From NCBI GenBank assembly GCA_021234155.1, contig JAJEKV010000084.1, positions 994,001 through 1,058,000 of the forward strand: DNA of 64,000 nucleotides, in the 5' to 3' direction. Made by a program: the position numbers and the translations under genes. This stretch comes from Isoetes taiwanensis. Its lineage: Eukaryota > Streptophyta > Lycopodiopsida > Isoetales > Isoetaceae. Position 1 is the first letter of the stretch. The number at the start of each line of letters is the position of its first letter. The notes under the pieces are model-generated. The model worked only from the letters and a program-made list of their open reading frames with translations. It was not told the origin of the DNA and made no database searches. Shown one piece after another: positions 32,740-44,889 of this stretch.

Positions 32740-34080
32740 ACAGGGTTCAACTTATAAGGGGTAGACCCTACTTTTTTTTCTAAGGGCATATTTTGAGTTG
32801 CCCTTTTTTGGGAAGGTTAAACTTTTATCAGCCCTTTTTATTCCATGGCACAATGTAAACTGCCCTTATTTACCACAAAATTCATAATAAAATAACATCT
32901 ATCTATCAAAGCACAATTTATAGAAAACAAAGTTCAAGAAAAGATTAGAGTACTAAACAAGACAAGGTGAAGTTAACTGTAAGATCAAATACCAAACAAC
33001 TTTCTACAATTCCCCAATACGCCTCTCCTTTGCATTCATCCATTCCTTGTAAATGGATGACCAATCAACTTCTTCCATGTTCTTCTGTTCTTCAACTTCT
33101 TCCATGTGCATTGCGCGCTAGCTCCTCTAGTATTCCGAGAGAACATCATATTGATTGTGGCCTGCATTTTGTCATTCTTTGGCCGTCCTAGACGAGGTGC
33201 CATCTAAATGATAAATAGAGTATCAACAAAGAGTGCATAGCAGGAAAAAATTGAGTTAAAAAAAAGGGAAATGTTTGTATAATATAATAATCATTATAAT
33301 ACAGTTTTTTTCATAGCAAAGAGAAAGAAAGATTTTATAAAATAGGAGCTTACCTTTGCCTCTGAATATCAAGACAATTGACGCCAGAATGTAAATAGAA
33401 TGTAAATCATGTTTGTGAATTCAAGCTGTAAAATTTATTGACCATGTATCAGACAATAAGAATGCAAGAAAGAAAGAATGCAAGCAAAAAAATTGGAAGC
33501 AAGCACTAACCTGTTTTGAATCGAATGCCATGCACCAATTTCTTAAACTTTCGTCCCTCGTCCGAATTGACTTCCTTCCCTCACGAAGGTGCATGCCGCT
33601 TTACCCATCTTCAGAAATTGCTTCAACACAAAAACTCTTTAGATCTTGGAGATAGGCTGGGAATTGGGAAAAAATGCGAGGGGAAAGAGAATGGAAGGAG
33701 CTAGGAGCGGTCGGAAGGGCGATTGATGCAAACATTATACCGAGGTTGGGTTTTGTTGCACTGATCCAGCCAGACGGAACTTTTTACAGAGCCCCTGGAA
33801 TTCGCACAGAGAGGAAGCGAGGGCCGCTTACATTCCTTCCCTCTTGATCTTCCCGTCCCGTTTCCCGCCCACCGCCATTCACTCACGCTGCTGCCATTCC
33901 AATTTTTTCTCCCCTTTTTTTTTTCTCTCTCTCTCTTTCCTTTTGCTTTTCGAAATTGGATAATATATTTAAATGCTATATTTAATATTGACATTAAATA
34001 GAATTTTAAGGGTTTTCCAAATCTTTGCCCTTATGTTAAAGGTTCCATAATTTTTTGCCCTTATTGGGGGAAGGGCATTT
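32740..34080. other. Unassigned AT-rich DNA
   Basis: Runs of T and several GCCCTT phrases occur at both ends (32786-32850 and 34020-34075), which could be the edges of a decayed element, but I found no clean inverted repeat or target duplication. No gene recognised. Confidence 0.35.
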
Positions 34081-34087
34081 TTTTTTT

Positions 34088-34306
34088 ATCTAGTGGTAAC
34101 ACACTAGGTCTAGCAACTATAGGTCTCGAGTTTGAGACCGCCCAGAATCGCACTCTGAACTGTTGGGTGTCAAAACCCACAGACGCAATGTAAAGTGGTT
34201 GGGGGCAGGGCCCAACCAAGCAATGTAGTGTGGTGTGTGGTCACATGTCCAGTTAGATGCTGCCTAGTGGTGTGACGTTAAAATACTATCTATCTATCTA
34301 TCTATC
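34088..34306 (+). mobile_element. tRNA-derived SINE with TATC tail
   Basis: The head has an RNA polymerase III A-box-like phrase (TAGTGGTAACACACTAGG) and, about 35 bp on, a B-box-like phrase (GGTCTCGAGTTTGAGACC). A tRNA-unrelated body of about 150 bp follows, ending in a CTAT tetranucleotide tail (34286-34306). This is the standard layout of a plant SINE: it is transcribed by polymerase III and mobilised by a LINE. Confidence 0.7.
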
Positions 34307-34309
34307 TTA

Positions 34310-36420
34310 TTTATAATGCCTATAATTTTTTTTCCCTTCTTTTGCAGAGGAGGAGACCAGTTTAAGGGCGGGCAGGCAGACAGACAAGTGTATTCTCAAA
34401 TTAAACGTCCGATGATGAACACACACTCTGTTTCATGAGAATCGCTCAATCCATCAAAACTCTGAACTCCTGCCCTGATGGGTCTTTTGACACACACTCT
34501 GTTTCATGAGAATCGCTCAATCCATCAAAACTCTGAACTCTTGCCCTGATGGGTCTCTTAAAAGACGTTGTTGCAAGAGAAAAATTGTTATATTTTGAGA
34601 ATACGGAGTTTGGGATTTGAACTCAAATTAACCAGTTCTCAGCCTCCTTCTATTATTTCTTTTTGGACAAACTAAAAGCCTCTAGCTTCAACCTACATCC
34701 ACCTTTTCTACCTGCTGGATTGTTCATAGCAGCCACAGCAGCCGGATCTTCCCATCAAGGCTCACTACCAAATGGATTTCTTAAGCTTGAGTGGATTCCG
34801 CACTCTTAAGGATCTATAAATGCTGTCTTTTGGCCTTACAGCCACAAAGTTCTAATCGAGCTAACTAGATACTACACCGATTGACAAACAAAGAAGCTCC
34901 CGAGGGCGATTACGTTCTTGGGTCTCAGAATCGCTTGAGCGGATCTTGACGAGGAGGCGACTTGCTTGAAAAAAGCGTAAATTGCGTAACAATGGGTCCT
35001 TTGTTTCATCATCCATGGCCTGAATCGCCACTTTGATACTCTAGTTGAATCTAGAAGAATGCTTATGAGAGTCCGACCGCCCTTGGGAAGGTTCTATGGG
35101 CTGTCGGATTGGATTGGCGATCCGTGGGTCCAGCATTCTATCTAAAAATTCTTTTGCAAGCTAATGGCAATTGCTTGAATGATACGTGCTATGAGCCGCT
35201 TGCTATGGACTCAGTAAATCTTGCTCGAGAATATCGAACGCTTTCGGATAATGCTTCACCGAGGTTTGAACATAGGCGCGAGAGATTGTTTGGCGTAGAG
35301 ATCTTGATGGCCTAGGGTTTGATCATGAATGCTCTTCTATTTGAATCGAATCGAATCGATCTACGCTATAATCGAAATCGCTCTTCTACTCTTTCTCTTG
35401 CCCGGATGCTCTAATCAAGAATTCCACGCTTTCTGCTCTAGATGATGGTCACCGCTCATGAATCTTCCTTTAAATCTGGTCGGCCTCTTCCCTAAATGCT
35501 CCCCGAATCCGCTTTGATCCGGAATGCCTTTCCCCGATCCGCTTAGTGTGCTCGATATGTCCCCTCCTCCAACTGTGGCCGCCCTAATCCGTGTCCTCTA
35601 ATACATATCTTTGTGCCCTTTCCATTCAAAAGGGGCTTTTGCTCCTAGCCCTTAGATCAAACATTTTTCCAATCTCAACCCTTAAATTAAATAACCATAC
35701 TTTCCCTAAACTTGCATTAATATTGTGCATATGTCTCACAATATATCCTACCATTGTTTGCATTGTCTTTGCCCCTCGCTCTTTATTGTTAATTTTCGTT
35801 AGTGGGAATCTCGTGGTCATCTATCATAGCAGCCATCTATCATACGGGCACAAAAACACACGGTAATAATACGCGTTCAACTCCTGAATGTTCTCTAATT
35901 GTGTTCTTAAATTGATACATACAACTCTAGCAGTTCTAGCATGCCTGGAACTCACACCAAGTGAGTAAAGAGAAATGTTCGCGGCGGCCTTGGCCGCCGC
36001 AATAAATTTCTTGTAATATTTAGGTATATCTCCCCAAGATCTACTTAAGTGGTCCCCATGGCCCCACAACCATATCACTAGCTCATTCTGCCTCGGCATT
36101 ATGTTTGGCGCCAAAAAAGCACTTTCCCCCTTATTCTGCTAAACATGGTAGAGCAGATGATATGATCTCACCTAAATGCCTGAAACAAACATAAGAACTT
36201 TTACACCAATGACTAGCCAAAGCCCTATTTTAAGGAGCTCTCTAGCCATCAGCATCCATATACCAGCTTGTAGTTCCTCTTCTCGAGCTAGCAATCCACA
36301 ATGTAAAGCTCCAAGTAGGCATAAGGATAGCAATAGATTATTGAACAAGATCACTAGAAGCTCTAGAAGAAGTAGTGGCTTTTTTTAGAATCAGATTTAA
36401 TAGTGAAGGAGCAAAGTAGT
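34310..36420. other. No recognisable gene; contains a 71-bp tandem duplication
   Basis: The phrase ACACACTCTGTTTCATGAGA through TGATGGGTCT is present twice in tandem (34419-34489, 34490-34560). Several ORFs (35109-35315 +, 35824-36114 -, 36172-36354 -) show no domain; the last has a hydrophobic start but no support as a gene. Confidence 0.4.
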
Positions 36421-36422
36421 CC

Positions 36423-37215
36423 ATGGACGCTAAAAAACCTATCTATCTGTCTATCTATCCTTCACTGCTTGTGACGTTTCGTCCGTATCTGATGCATTCG
36501 TTATATCAAAAGCTGGTTGATGTTGACATTGTCCCCCCTCGGGCTGGTTGGCAGCTCCGCATTCCCCCGCCTCAGTGGAAGCGTATGTGGTCCTGGGTCT
36601 GGAATAAATTGCTTCATCCCAAAGTTTTTACTTTATGGTGGCAACTCCTTCACAGATGTTTGCAGGTTAAGGTGCTGGTTCATAACTTTTATCCCCGCAT
36701 TTCAGAACTCTACCCACTGTGTAAGCGGCAAGTTGACAGTCTCGAGCACTGCTTCTTTCTGTGACCAAGTTCAGCCAGTTTGGTCATAGTTACTATCTCT
36801 CTTCCACGTGGCCTTGACTAGCCAGCAAGTGCTTCTTGCCATTTATCCTTCCACTTGGAACACTTGCAACAAACAGGCTTTCCACTTAGCTTCAGGCTTG
36901 TTGTTGTGGTCTGTTTGGAAAAGAAGGTGGTTGTGTATCTTCAAAGGCTTATCAATTAGTGTCGAGCAACTTCTTCGCGAGGCGCAAGACAGATTGGTGA
37001 AGGCATACCTATGTTCTCAGCTTGCTCTGGAGAAAAAACGTTTTAATTTTTTTAATAATATTTGGGTATCTTATCTTATGCATAGACAGGTGGCTGCACT
37101 CAGTGGATTATCTTTGTCTGCTGAGATGTTATTCCTGTCTCTGCATCTTTGTGGGTACTTCTTCTGGAATATTGAATAAGAGTTTGTCGTCCTTAAAAAA
37201 AAAAAAAAAAAAAAC
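36423..37215 (+). mobile_element. LINE 3' fragment: zinc-binding domain of reverse transcriptase, poly(A)
   Basis: The + frame from 36423 encodes WKRMWSWVWNKLLHPKVFTL, WWQLLHRCLQVKVLVHNFYP and YPLCKRQVDSLEHCFF, the zf-RVT domain pattern of plant L1-type LINEs (PKV-x-F-W, then C-x2-C ... H). After one frameshift near 36765 the frame continues as LASGLLLWSVWKRRWLCIFK to a stop at 37179, and a run of about 20 A closes the copy at 37195-37214. The upstream reverse transcriptase is missing, as in a 5'-truncated retroposed copy. Confidence 0.8.
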
Positions 37216-37228
37216 TACGTTAGTACAA

Positions 37229-37695
37229 TAGGGGAGGGTGCCCTCATTTCATCCACTCCCCTTCAATGGCCCACTTTTTGCCACTTTGTAGCCCACTTTT
37301 TACCCTTTGATAGCTCACTTTTGCCCTTCAATAGCCCACCTTTGCCCTTTAATAACCCACCTTAAGAACTATTAAAAATTGCGCTAAATGCATGGTCTAT
37401 TGATGGGCACTTGTGGTTCAATAAAGGTCAAGTGTGAGTATTTAATGGTCCATTGGAGGCCATTTGGTGGTCCATTGAAGGGCATTTAGAGGTCTATTGG
37501 TGCCAAAATTACCAGACAGCTTAAAATCTTTATAATAACCTTTTAATTTGTCGAAATGACTCGTGCTTAGTGTCAATTGAAAGCTAAACTTTAAAATTTC
37601 ATAATGTTATATCAAAATAGGAGATTTAGAAAAAATAAGCCCTTCATAATAAAGTTTTTTCCCTTAAGTGGGCGCTTTATGGGTACCCTCCCCTA
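37229..37695. mobile_element. MITE with GGGGAGGGTRCCC inverted ends and TA target duplication
   Basis: The left end at 37231 reads GGGGAGGGTGCCC; the right end at 37693, on the other strand, reads GGGGAGGGTACCC. TA flanks both sides (37229-37230, 37694-37695); AAT can also be read as a 3-bp duplication. The interior has several imperfect copies of AGCCCACTTTTGCCC. It is non-coding and starts 15 bp after the LINE poly(A). Confidence 0.65.
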
Positions 37696-38362
37696 ATTGT
37701 CATTCCAACTTAGAATATTTGTTGAATAGCACACTAAGCCATTTTCATAATAATCACATGGGAAGGACGTCATGATGACAACTTACATTTTAGGGTATTC
37801 TATTTGGAGTTTCATTTTAATCTAAAATCTTATAAAACAATGAAGTTGTAACTAAGGATGAAATACTTTTTTGGCTAGATAAATTCCAAGGCACGCTGGA
37901 GCAAAGGATTATGTTGCACTTGTTTTATGTGTTTGATCTTTGGCACTTATTCATAGGATATGGCATCTGCATTTCTAGAGTCAAGCAAAGCTCCCTTATC
38001 TACTACTGCTTATAACAAAAAACCCTTGGCATAAGGTGGGGATATCCGAAACTACCAAATAAGATAGAACATCCCAAATGGAGCCATGAGCTAAAAAACT
38101 ATGGAAATTTTTTTTTTCGATTTTTGGAAATCAGCAAGTTTATCCGGTAGCTAAAAATGCTTAAAACCTTGAAAAAATATGTTAACAAACCAGAAAATCC
38201 CAAATTAACAAGATTGATATCCAAAACTCTTGTTTTTTGAGTGCATATTATATAAGTGTTTTCCTTTCATAATACAAGAACAAAGGATGCTCAAGACATT
38301 GTTTGACAAAAAAGAAGATCAAGTTTTCATATGAGGGTGAGATTCAACTACGGCATTTGGAA

Positions 38363-38606
38363 TTTAACTTTTAATTATAAGCAAATGAAATTTTGACACG
38401 TTTAAAAATTAAGAGGCTTGACATATTCCACTTTCCCTGGTCTTTATGTGCATATGCCAAGGTGTCATTGTTTTAGCTATTTTTTAACTTCTAATTATAA
38501 GCAAATGAAATTTTGACGTCTGAAAATTAAGAGGCTTGACATATTCCACTTTCCCTGGTCTTTATGTGCATATGCCAAGGTGTCATTATTTTAACTATTT
38601 TTTAAA
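38363..38606. repeat. Tandem direct repeat of about 120 bp, two copies
   Basis: The phrase TTATAAGCAAATGAAATTTT through TATGCCAAGGTGTCATT is present twice, starting at about 38363 and 38485, with a few substitutions and small deletions. Confidence 0.85.
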
Positions 38607-38629
38607 TGTCAGTAAATAATCCCTGTCTT

Positions 38630-39057
38630 TTAGGGCCTTTTCATACGATGTCTTAAAATATGGCTGTCCCATTTCATATAAGACATCATTTGTGACTCCA
38701 AAGCAAAAAAATAAAACACACAAATATAAGTTCTTTTCACACTACAGGGTGTCTTAAACAAATAAGACACTAACAGACGCTAGTGTGAAAACCATCACAA
38801 AATAGGACCACCTCTTATTTTGAATGTGATTGGTCAATAAGTGATGTCTTATTGTATGGCAGGGAAAGTCCCCCGATATAAAATAAAACTCCATTTCACT
38901 TGCTGAACCTATCTAAATCTACCCGAACCTAAATAAGACATGTCTTATTCATAGTAGTGTAAAAACAGCTTCATCCTCTTCAGCTTAAAGTGGCATCCTC
39001 TTATTAGACACTTCTAAAAACTTCTAAAAATAAGACAGTCATGTGAAAAGGACCTTA
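38630..39057. mobile_element. Tourist/PIF-Harbinger-type MITE with TTA target duplication
   Basis: The left end at 38633 reads GGGCCTTTTCATACGATGTC; the right end at 39054, on the other strand, reads GGTCCTTTTCACATGACTGT. Both are flanked by TTA (38630-38632 and 39055-39057), the target duplication class used by PIF/Harbinger. The 422-bp body is non-coding and has internal copies of the phrase AATAAGACA in both orientations. Confidence 0.75.
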
Positions 39058-39760
39058 GAAAATAAAAATATAACCATCTATCGCTTATTGCCACATGGGA
39101 GAAAAAGTATGGCCACGTGGAAGAAAAAGTTAACATTCTGTTCCTGTTCTGATCCGCTTTTTTTTTTAAAGGATATGCATCAGCGTGGAATCTCATGCCC
39201 AAACAATCCATTTTAATACGGAGACTTTAGTGCCACATCTATAAAAAAAAGACGCCCACTGTAATGTAATCTTACCCTAAAATTTATATGGAAATTTTAT
39301 ATCAAGAGATGGCAGTTCTCTCTTAGGGGAGGAGCGAAATATTTGGCCCACTTAAGGTTAAACCATTATAAAAACATTGAAATACATCCTAACTATAGCC
39401 ATATTGTATATCATTAGAAACCTTAGATTCTAGGCTTTCTAATGATATCCTCTTCTACCCCATCTGATGGGCCTAGCTCTGGCAATTCCGTTTTGAATGA
39501 AAGGGGGTCTTTGCACCCAATTGTTGACATAATGTTCCATCATTGGTGCACTTGTGTACCTTGAATGGAGGTTATAAGAACTACTTGTTGACCCCGTGTT
39601 CTATTAATGCCGCACTAGCCTACTATTAATGGTGCCGCATATTTCTAGCCTCTTATTAATAGGACTCCACATTTGCCAGTTATCCATGCCAAACTTATTG
39701 ATTTGTGCACAGTCAATTATCTTGGTTGTCCTTTGATTTGATCTCTAGCTTTTCATCACT

Positions 39761-41520
39761 TTGATCTCCTACAACAGGGTCATACCCCTACACAAGGGAG
39801 GGAGCAGACAAGAACCTGGAAATTATAGAACCATAATGGTTAGCTCCATCCTTGCAAAATGGTTCGGAAAGGTCTTAGACAATAAGTTGAAACAATGGGC
39901 AGAGATAAGGAACCTGAGAGCACAGGGGCAGGCATGTTTCAGGCCAGAACACTCAACCACGGACCACCTAGTAACCCTCAGGATATTAATAGAGCATAGC
40001 AGAAATCAGGGAAAGAAAGTAATATGCTGCTTTGTGGACTTTAGGAAGGCTTTTGACACAGTCCCGAGGGAGAAGCTAATACAGAGGCTCATAGATATGC
40101 AGGCACCAAGAGACATGGTAGGGGCAATTGCAAGACTGTACTATAGTGTATATGCAAAAATGGAAGAAGAGGGAAAAGCAATAGATTGCGACACGGGGGT
40201 CAAACAGGGGTGCCCGTTATCCCCAACACTGTTCGGAATATACATAGATGCATTACAAGATTTCATAGCAGAACAGCAGGGGGACATAGACGCTCCTATG
40301 CTAGGGGAAACCAAGGTACCAATTATATTATATGCCGATGACCTGAGCATGATGGCCACAAAAAACAAGGGGATGCACAGGCTACTGAAACTGCTGGAGA
40401 TCTTCTGCGAAAAGACAGGGTTGACAGTAAATCTTGCAAAAACCAAAATAGTCTTTTTCGGCAACATGAATAGACACAAACCGTTCAAATATTTGGGAAC
40501 AGAACTAGAAGAGTCAACAGAGTATAGATACCTGGGGTACGATACACACGGTACAGGGAAATGGGCCAAAGGGGCAGATGCACGATTCCAAACAGCCAAT
40601 GGGAGTTACTATAATATGAAAAATTTCTGCAATAAAAGCAGAATAATAGACTGGGAAATCAAATGCTATCTGTTCAGTGCAATGGTCGACCACCAACTAA
40701 CTATAACGGGCTGAGGCTTGGGGACCGGGCTAAATAAAAAGAAATGGGAAAACAGGAGAGGGAATCCTCATGCAATGGCATAAAAACAGAATTCAAGTTG
40801 AGAACAAATACACCGCAAAAAAGTCATAGTATATGAGCGGGGACGTAAAACCAATGGAGGTAAGAGCATGGGAGAAGACTATAAGATATCTCATAAGAAA
40901 TAATGCAAGTGAGAAACCGAATAAACTAGCTTAGTATCACGATTAAGTCAGCAAAATCACACATTATCGCGAAAGCAATGGGTGGTTCGTGGATGTAGCA
41001 AAGGTGGACCGAGAAATGGGGATGAACCCGAAATTTAACCTTATAAACGAAGGTGAATGGAATGAGGATTGGGCAAATAAGGCTATGCAAGCATGGCTGC
41101 AAAAAACACACAGGCCCAAGACAATTTGGCTTACTTACGCCTTCAACCCGCAACGCAGGATAGGGCAGCAGATGTACCAAGATAACTTACTAGGAAAAAC
41201 CAGGAGGGATATTCTAGCAAGATTTGGGATGGGGAGCCATGACCTAAGAATTGAAAAGGACAGATGGAGGAGAGTAGAGAAGGACGATCGGATATGCAGA
41301 ATCTGTGACAGAGGGGAAGTGGAGGACGAGAATCACATGCTCAATGAGTGCCCAATATATGGAGACATCAAGAACAAATACAGAAACATAAGATGGGGCC
41401 AACCCGTATACGCCATGATGGCAAGGACAGAAACAATGAGAGATTTGGCAGACGCAATACGGGAAATGACGACAAAGCACAGGCAAGTACATAAGGAAAA
41501 AGGGCTTCTGATATGAGCCG
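39761..41520 (+). pseudogene. LINE reverse transcriptase, 5'-truncated and interrupted
   Basis: The + frame 39761-40714 encodes a non-LTR reverse transcriptase: VIPLHKGGSRQEPGNYRTIM, AQGQACFRPEHSTTDHLVTL, FVDFRKAFDTVPREKLIQRL, GVKQGCPLSPTLFGIYIDAL and the catalytic YADDLSMMA. The chain breaks with stops between 40715 and 40988, then resumes at 40989-41516 with WLTYAF, ARFGMGSHDLRIEKDRWRR and a CCHC-like zinc pattern (CRICDRGEVEDENHMLNECP). No endonuclease or ORF1 is present. About 200 bp of 3' untranslated DNA seems to follow to near 41700. Same clade by pattern as the fragment at 24.5-25.1 kb. Confidence 0.88.
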
Positions 41521-42431
41521 TCCGGGAGGCGAATCGTAACTGCCCAAAAAATGCTCAGCTTAAAGCTGATTGATAACGACGCACCTTTGCACGGCCTTGA
41601 AGCCGATCCAAAGCGGAGTGCCGGTATTAATAGAAAAAAGGGGAGCCTTCAGAAAAGGCTACAATACAGCCAGCGTGATGTGTTAGTAGCACCCGTCAGG
41701 GAGCTTGCCCATGCTACATAAGTCCAGGGGCCTCAGGGCACAAGGGACAATAACTCATGTACATGCTTCCAAAAGCCTAAGCATCAGGACAGAATCATGG
41801 CACTGCCTTCTAGAAAAGTGCCCAAAGGCCAATAATTTCTCGCTCTTGTTTAGAAGATTAGAGGAAACACTTGCATGTAAAAATATCAGCCAAAAATGGC
41901 TGATATCACTGCAAAGATTCTGTACACTATATCATACAACAAGGTTGCAAACTAAACGGGAGTGTTGCAGAACTCCCGTTTCAAAGATTCCCTTTAAGAA
42001 AACACCATGCTCTTAAAATTGGCATTTTTTGGATAAGCTTGAGAATTTCAAAAGGTTCGAAATTTTTTTCCCCCTCATTTTGGCCCCTCATTAAGTGACG
42101 AGTTTGTTTTTTGCAAAGAAACACCCTTGAAAATGGCAAAATGTAGATATGAATGCATAATCTCTGAAAGTGAGATATCAAAAACATCAAAATAGAGAAG
42201 AAAAAATGTTAATTATTTCTTTAAATTTTTTCAGTACATCAATTTGGCACCCTCAAAATTTGGTGCGTATTGAACAATACACTCGTCAGACGTTGCAACT
42301 GGGTATCTGTCCCAAGTCTCCACGTTTAGTTGTTCCATCAAACATGTTTGACGTTCTAGGGGCTGATAAAAGACAAGAAAATAATCAAGTAAAAATGAAC
42401 ACTAGGACACACAGGACAAACAATGTAAAAA

Positions 42432-42584
42432 CAAAAGTGTATTCTGGAATACACTTTTGCTTTTCTAAACAACAAACGTGTAATCCAGAATACACTTTGG
42501 ATTTTCAGAGAAAGCAAAAGTGTATTCCAGAATACACTTTTGCTTTTCTATGAAAGCAAATGTGTATTCTGGAATACACCTTTG
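42432..42584. repeat. Four palindromes at a 42-bp period (GTGTATTCTGGAATACAC)
   Basis: Near-perfect palindromes start at 42437, 42478, 42520 and 42562 (spacing 41, 42, 42). The linkers are mirror-like too (CAAAAG ... CTTTTG, then TTTTCT...AAAGC). The array is open on + as part of 42170-42553, giving a repetitive peptide that is probably not a gene. Related palindromes recur singly near 51170-51200 and 58070-58165. Confidence 0.9.
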
Positions 42585-42739
42585 CTTTCGAAAGAATCAA
42601 ACGTGTGTCATGTTAACACGCTCAATTAAAAATGAAGAACCAAAATGAAAATAACTTGAGCTGGAGGGCAAGCTTGTGCGCTATAGAATTATCAAAATTA
42701 ATTTAATTCAGATATCATTGTTGGCACTGCTATAGTTAA

Positions 42740-44190
42740 CATGTATGTCAGATGTTTTGCGAGCTAAGAATGAGGTCTCATGGACCGTTATGCTTGCAGC
42801 ATATGTTGCAACATGGTCAGACAAGGCAAGCTTTTGTTTTGTTGTGGCAAATGCTTGAATCAGGATTGAAAGTGAAAGAAACCATTATTGTTATCATGTT
42901 GTTGGATGTGCCAACATTGCATTGGTAGCACAAGGCAAGCTGGTCCATACCATTGGTAGCACAAGGCAAGCTGGTCCATACTTACAGTTTTGCCAACATA
43001 TTGGAATTTTGCCAACATATTGGAAGTTAATGTTTATGTGGGTTCTGTCTTAGTCACCGTGTTTGCAAAATGTGGTAACCTGGAGGACGTGTGCACGAGG
43101 TGTTTAATATATTACCACTAAGGAGTGACATTTGCTGAACAACAATAATTGTAGCATATGTCCATCATGAAAATGCTGAAGCAGCCATTGAGGTCTTCAA
43201 GCAAATGCAACATAACAAAATGAATGCAGATAAGGTAGCCTGCTCTAATATCCTTGGTGCATCATTCCTTGGTGCATGTGCTTTGTTATCAACACTAGAA
43301 AAGGGATAAGGTAGCTTGCTCTAATATCCTTGGTGCATCCTTCCTTGGTGCATGTGCTTTGTTATCAACACTAGAAAAGGGATAAGGTAGCTTGCTCTAA
43401 TATCCTTGCGCACGAGGTGTTTAATATATTACCACTAAGGAGTGACATTTGCTGAACAACAATAATTGTAGCATATGTCCATCATGAAAATGCTGAAGCA
43501 GCCATTGAGGTCTTCAAGCAAATGCAACATAACAAAATGAATGCAGATAAGGTAGCCTGCTCTAATATCCTTGGTGCATCCTTCCTTGGTGCATGTGCTT
43601 TGTTATCAACACTAGAAAAGGGATAAGGTAGCTTGCTCTAATATCCTTGGTGCATCCTTCCTTGGTGCATGTGCTTTGTTGTCAACACTAGAAAAGGGAT
43701 ACGCCATTTCTCTTGGCATAGATTCAGATACTACAATAGGAAAGTCACTTATCATAGGAAAGTCACTTATCATGTATAGTGAATGTAAGACTCCGCACAG
43801 TTTGCAAATTGTGTTTAAATCCACACATGTTCGGGATATTGTATTTTAGAACAGCATCATTGCGACTTCAACATGAAAGTTGGTAAGGATGTTTTTTTCA
43901 TGCTCCAAAGACTGTGGCAAGAAGATCTGCAGGCAAACCAGTTCTGTCATTAGTATCCTTTCTTCACATACTAATCTTCCAGTGTTGTCTGAAGGAAGAT
44001 TCATTCATGCATACATCATTGTCAACGAGCTAAATTTAGATGCTCTTGCAGTTTGTGACAAAATGATCCAAAGAGACGTGGTATCCTGGAAATCACTTAT
44101 TGCGGCATATGGTCAACGTGGAAAAGGCAAACAAGCCCTCGTGCTATTTAAGCAAATACATGTCAAAAGGAGTAAAACTAGCTAGTTTAT
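42740..44190 (+). pseudogene. PPR gene pseudogene with internal duplications
   Basis: Pieces on + still read as PPR text: VFKQMQHNKMNADKVACSNI near 43190, GRFIHAYIIVNELNLDAL and QRDVVSWKSLIAAYGQRGKG at 43995-44130. Stops and frameshifts are frequent. A block of about 165 bp (43098-43262) is repeated at 43416-43580, and a unit of about 80 bp (GATAAGGTAGCTTGCTCTAA through ACTAGAAAAGGG) is present about five times between 43229 and 43700, so the copy expanded after it died. It probably derives from a PLS-class gene like the one at 29-32 kb. Confidence 0.75.
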
Positions 44191-44889
44191 CCAAACCGCT
44201 ATCACTTTGCTTAATGCATTGTTTTCTTGCAGTCATATAGGGATGGTAGATGGTGGTTGTCATTACCTTGTCATTACTTTCTTTTTCGATAACATCAGCT
44301 CGAGGCGTGCAGGACTTTTTTTCAATATCACACCTCGCCATAGGTCATCCTACTTGTTGATCAGAAGTTTTATAATGTAAAATTAGCCAAGCAAATTTTA
44401 GCTCGATAATATGAAAGTCTTTTGATAGTGCATTCTTGTAGAAAAACTGTTTTTTTATGTGCATCAAAGAATTATTAGCAATTAGGTACTGTGGGGCTAA
44501 AAAACTCGATTCCATCTTGCGGAAAAACTCGATCTCCATCTTTATGGAAATGATAGTACATCCAGAGCTGAATCTTTTCCAAGCCATCGCTTATTCGGTG
44601 ACGACGATATATGCATCATTACATATAACAACGAAAGTTCAACGATGTCCGCTTTCTCCGCTGGTTTGTAGCCTTCAATTCCCATTTTAATCGCAATAAT
44701 AGCATCTTTTTCAAGCCGGCACACCAAATCCTAGAAATAGGAATGGAACAGCTTAGCCATTACATTGTATACAACTCATACAATCTTAAATAAATTAAAC
44801 AAATTAGACTCTTTTCTTCCTAATTGTAGCAACATAAATAGAGAACAAACAAAATTGTCTTGTATTGAACAAACCTCGAATGTCGCATC

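Noticed and set aside
42170-42553. + ORF with repeated YTFDF-like text
   Set aside because: It runs through the palindromic minisatellite and has no independent coding evidence.
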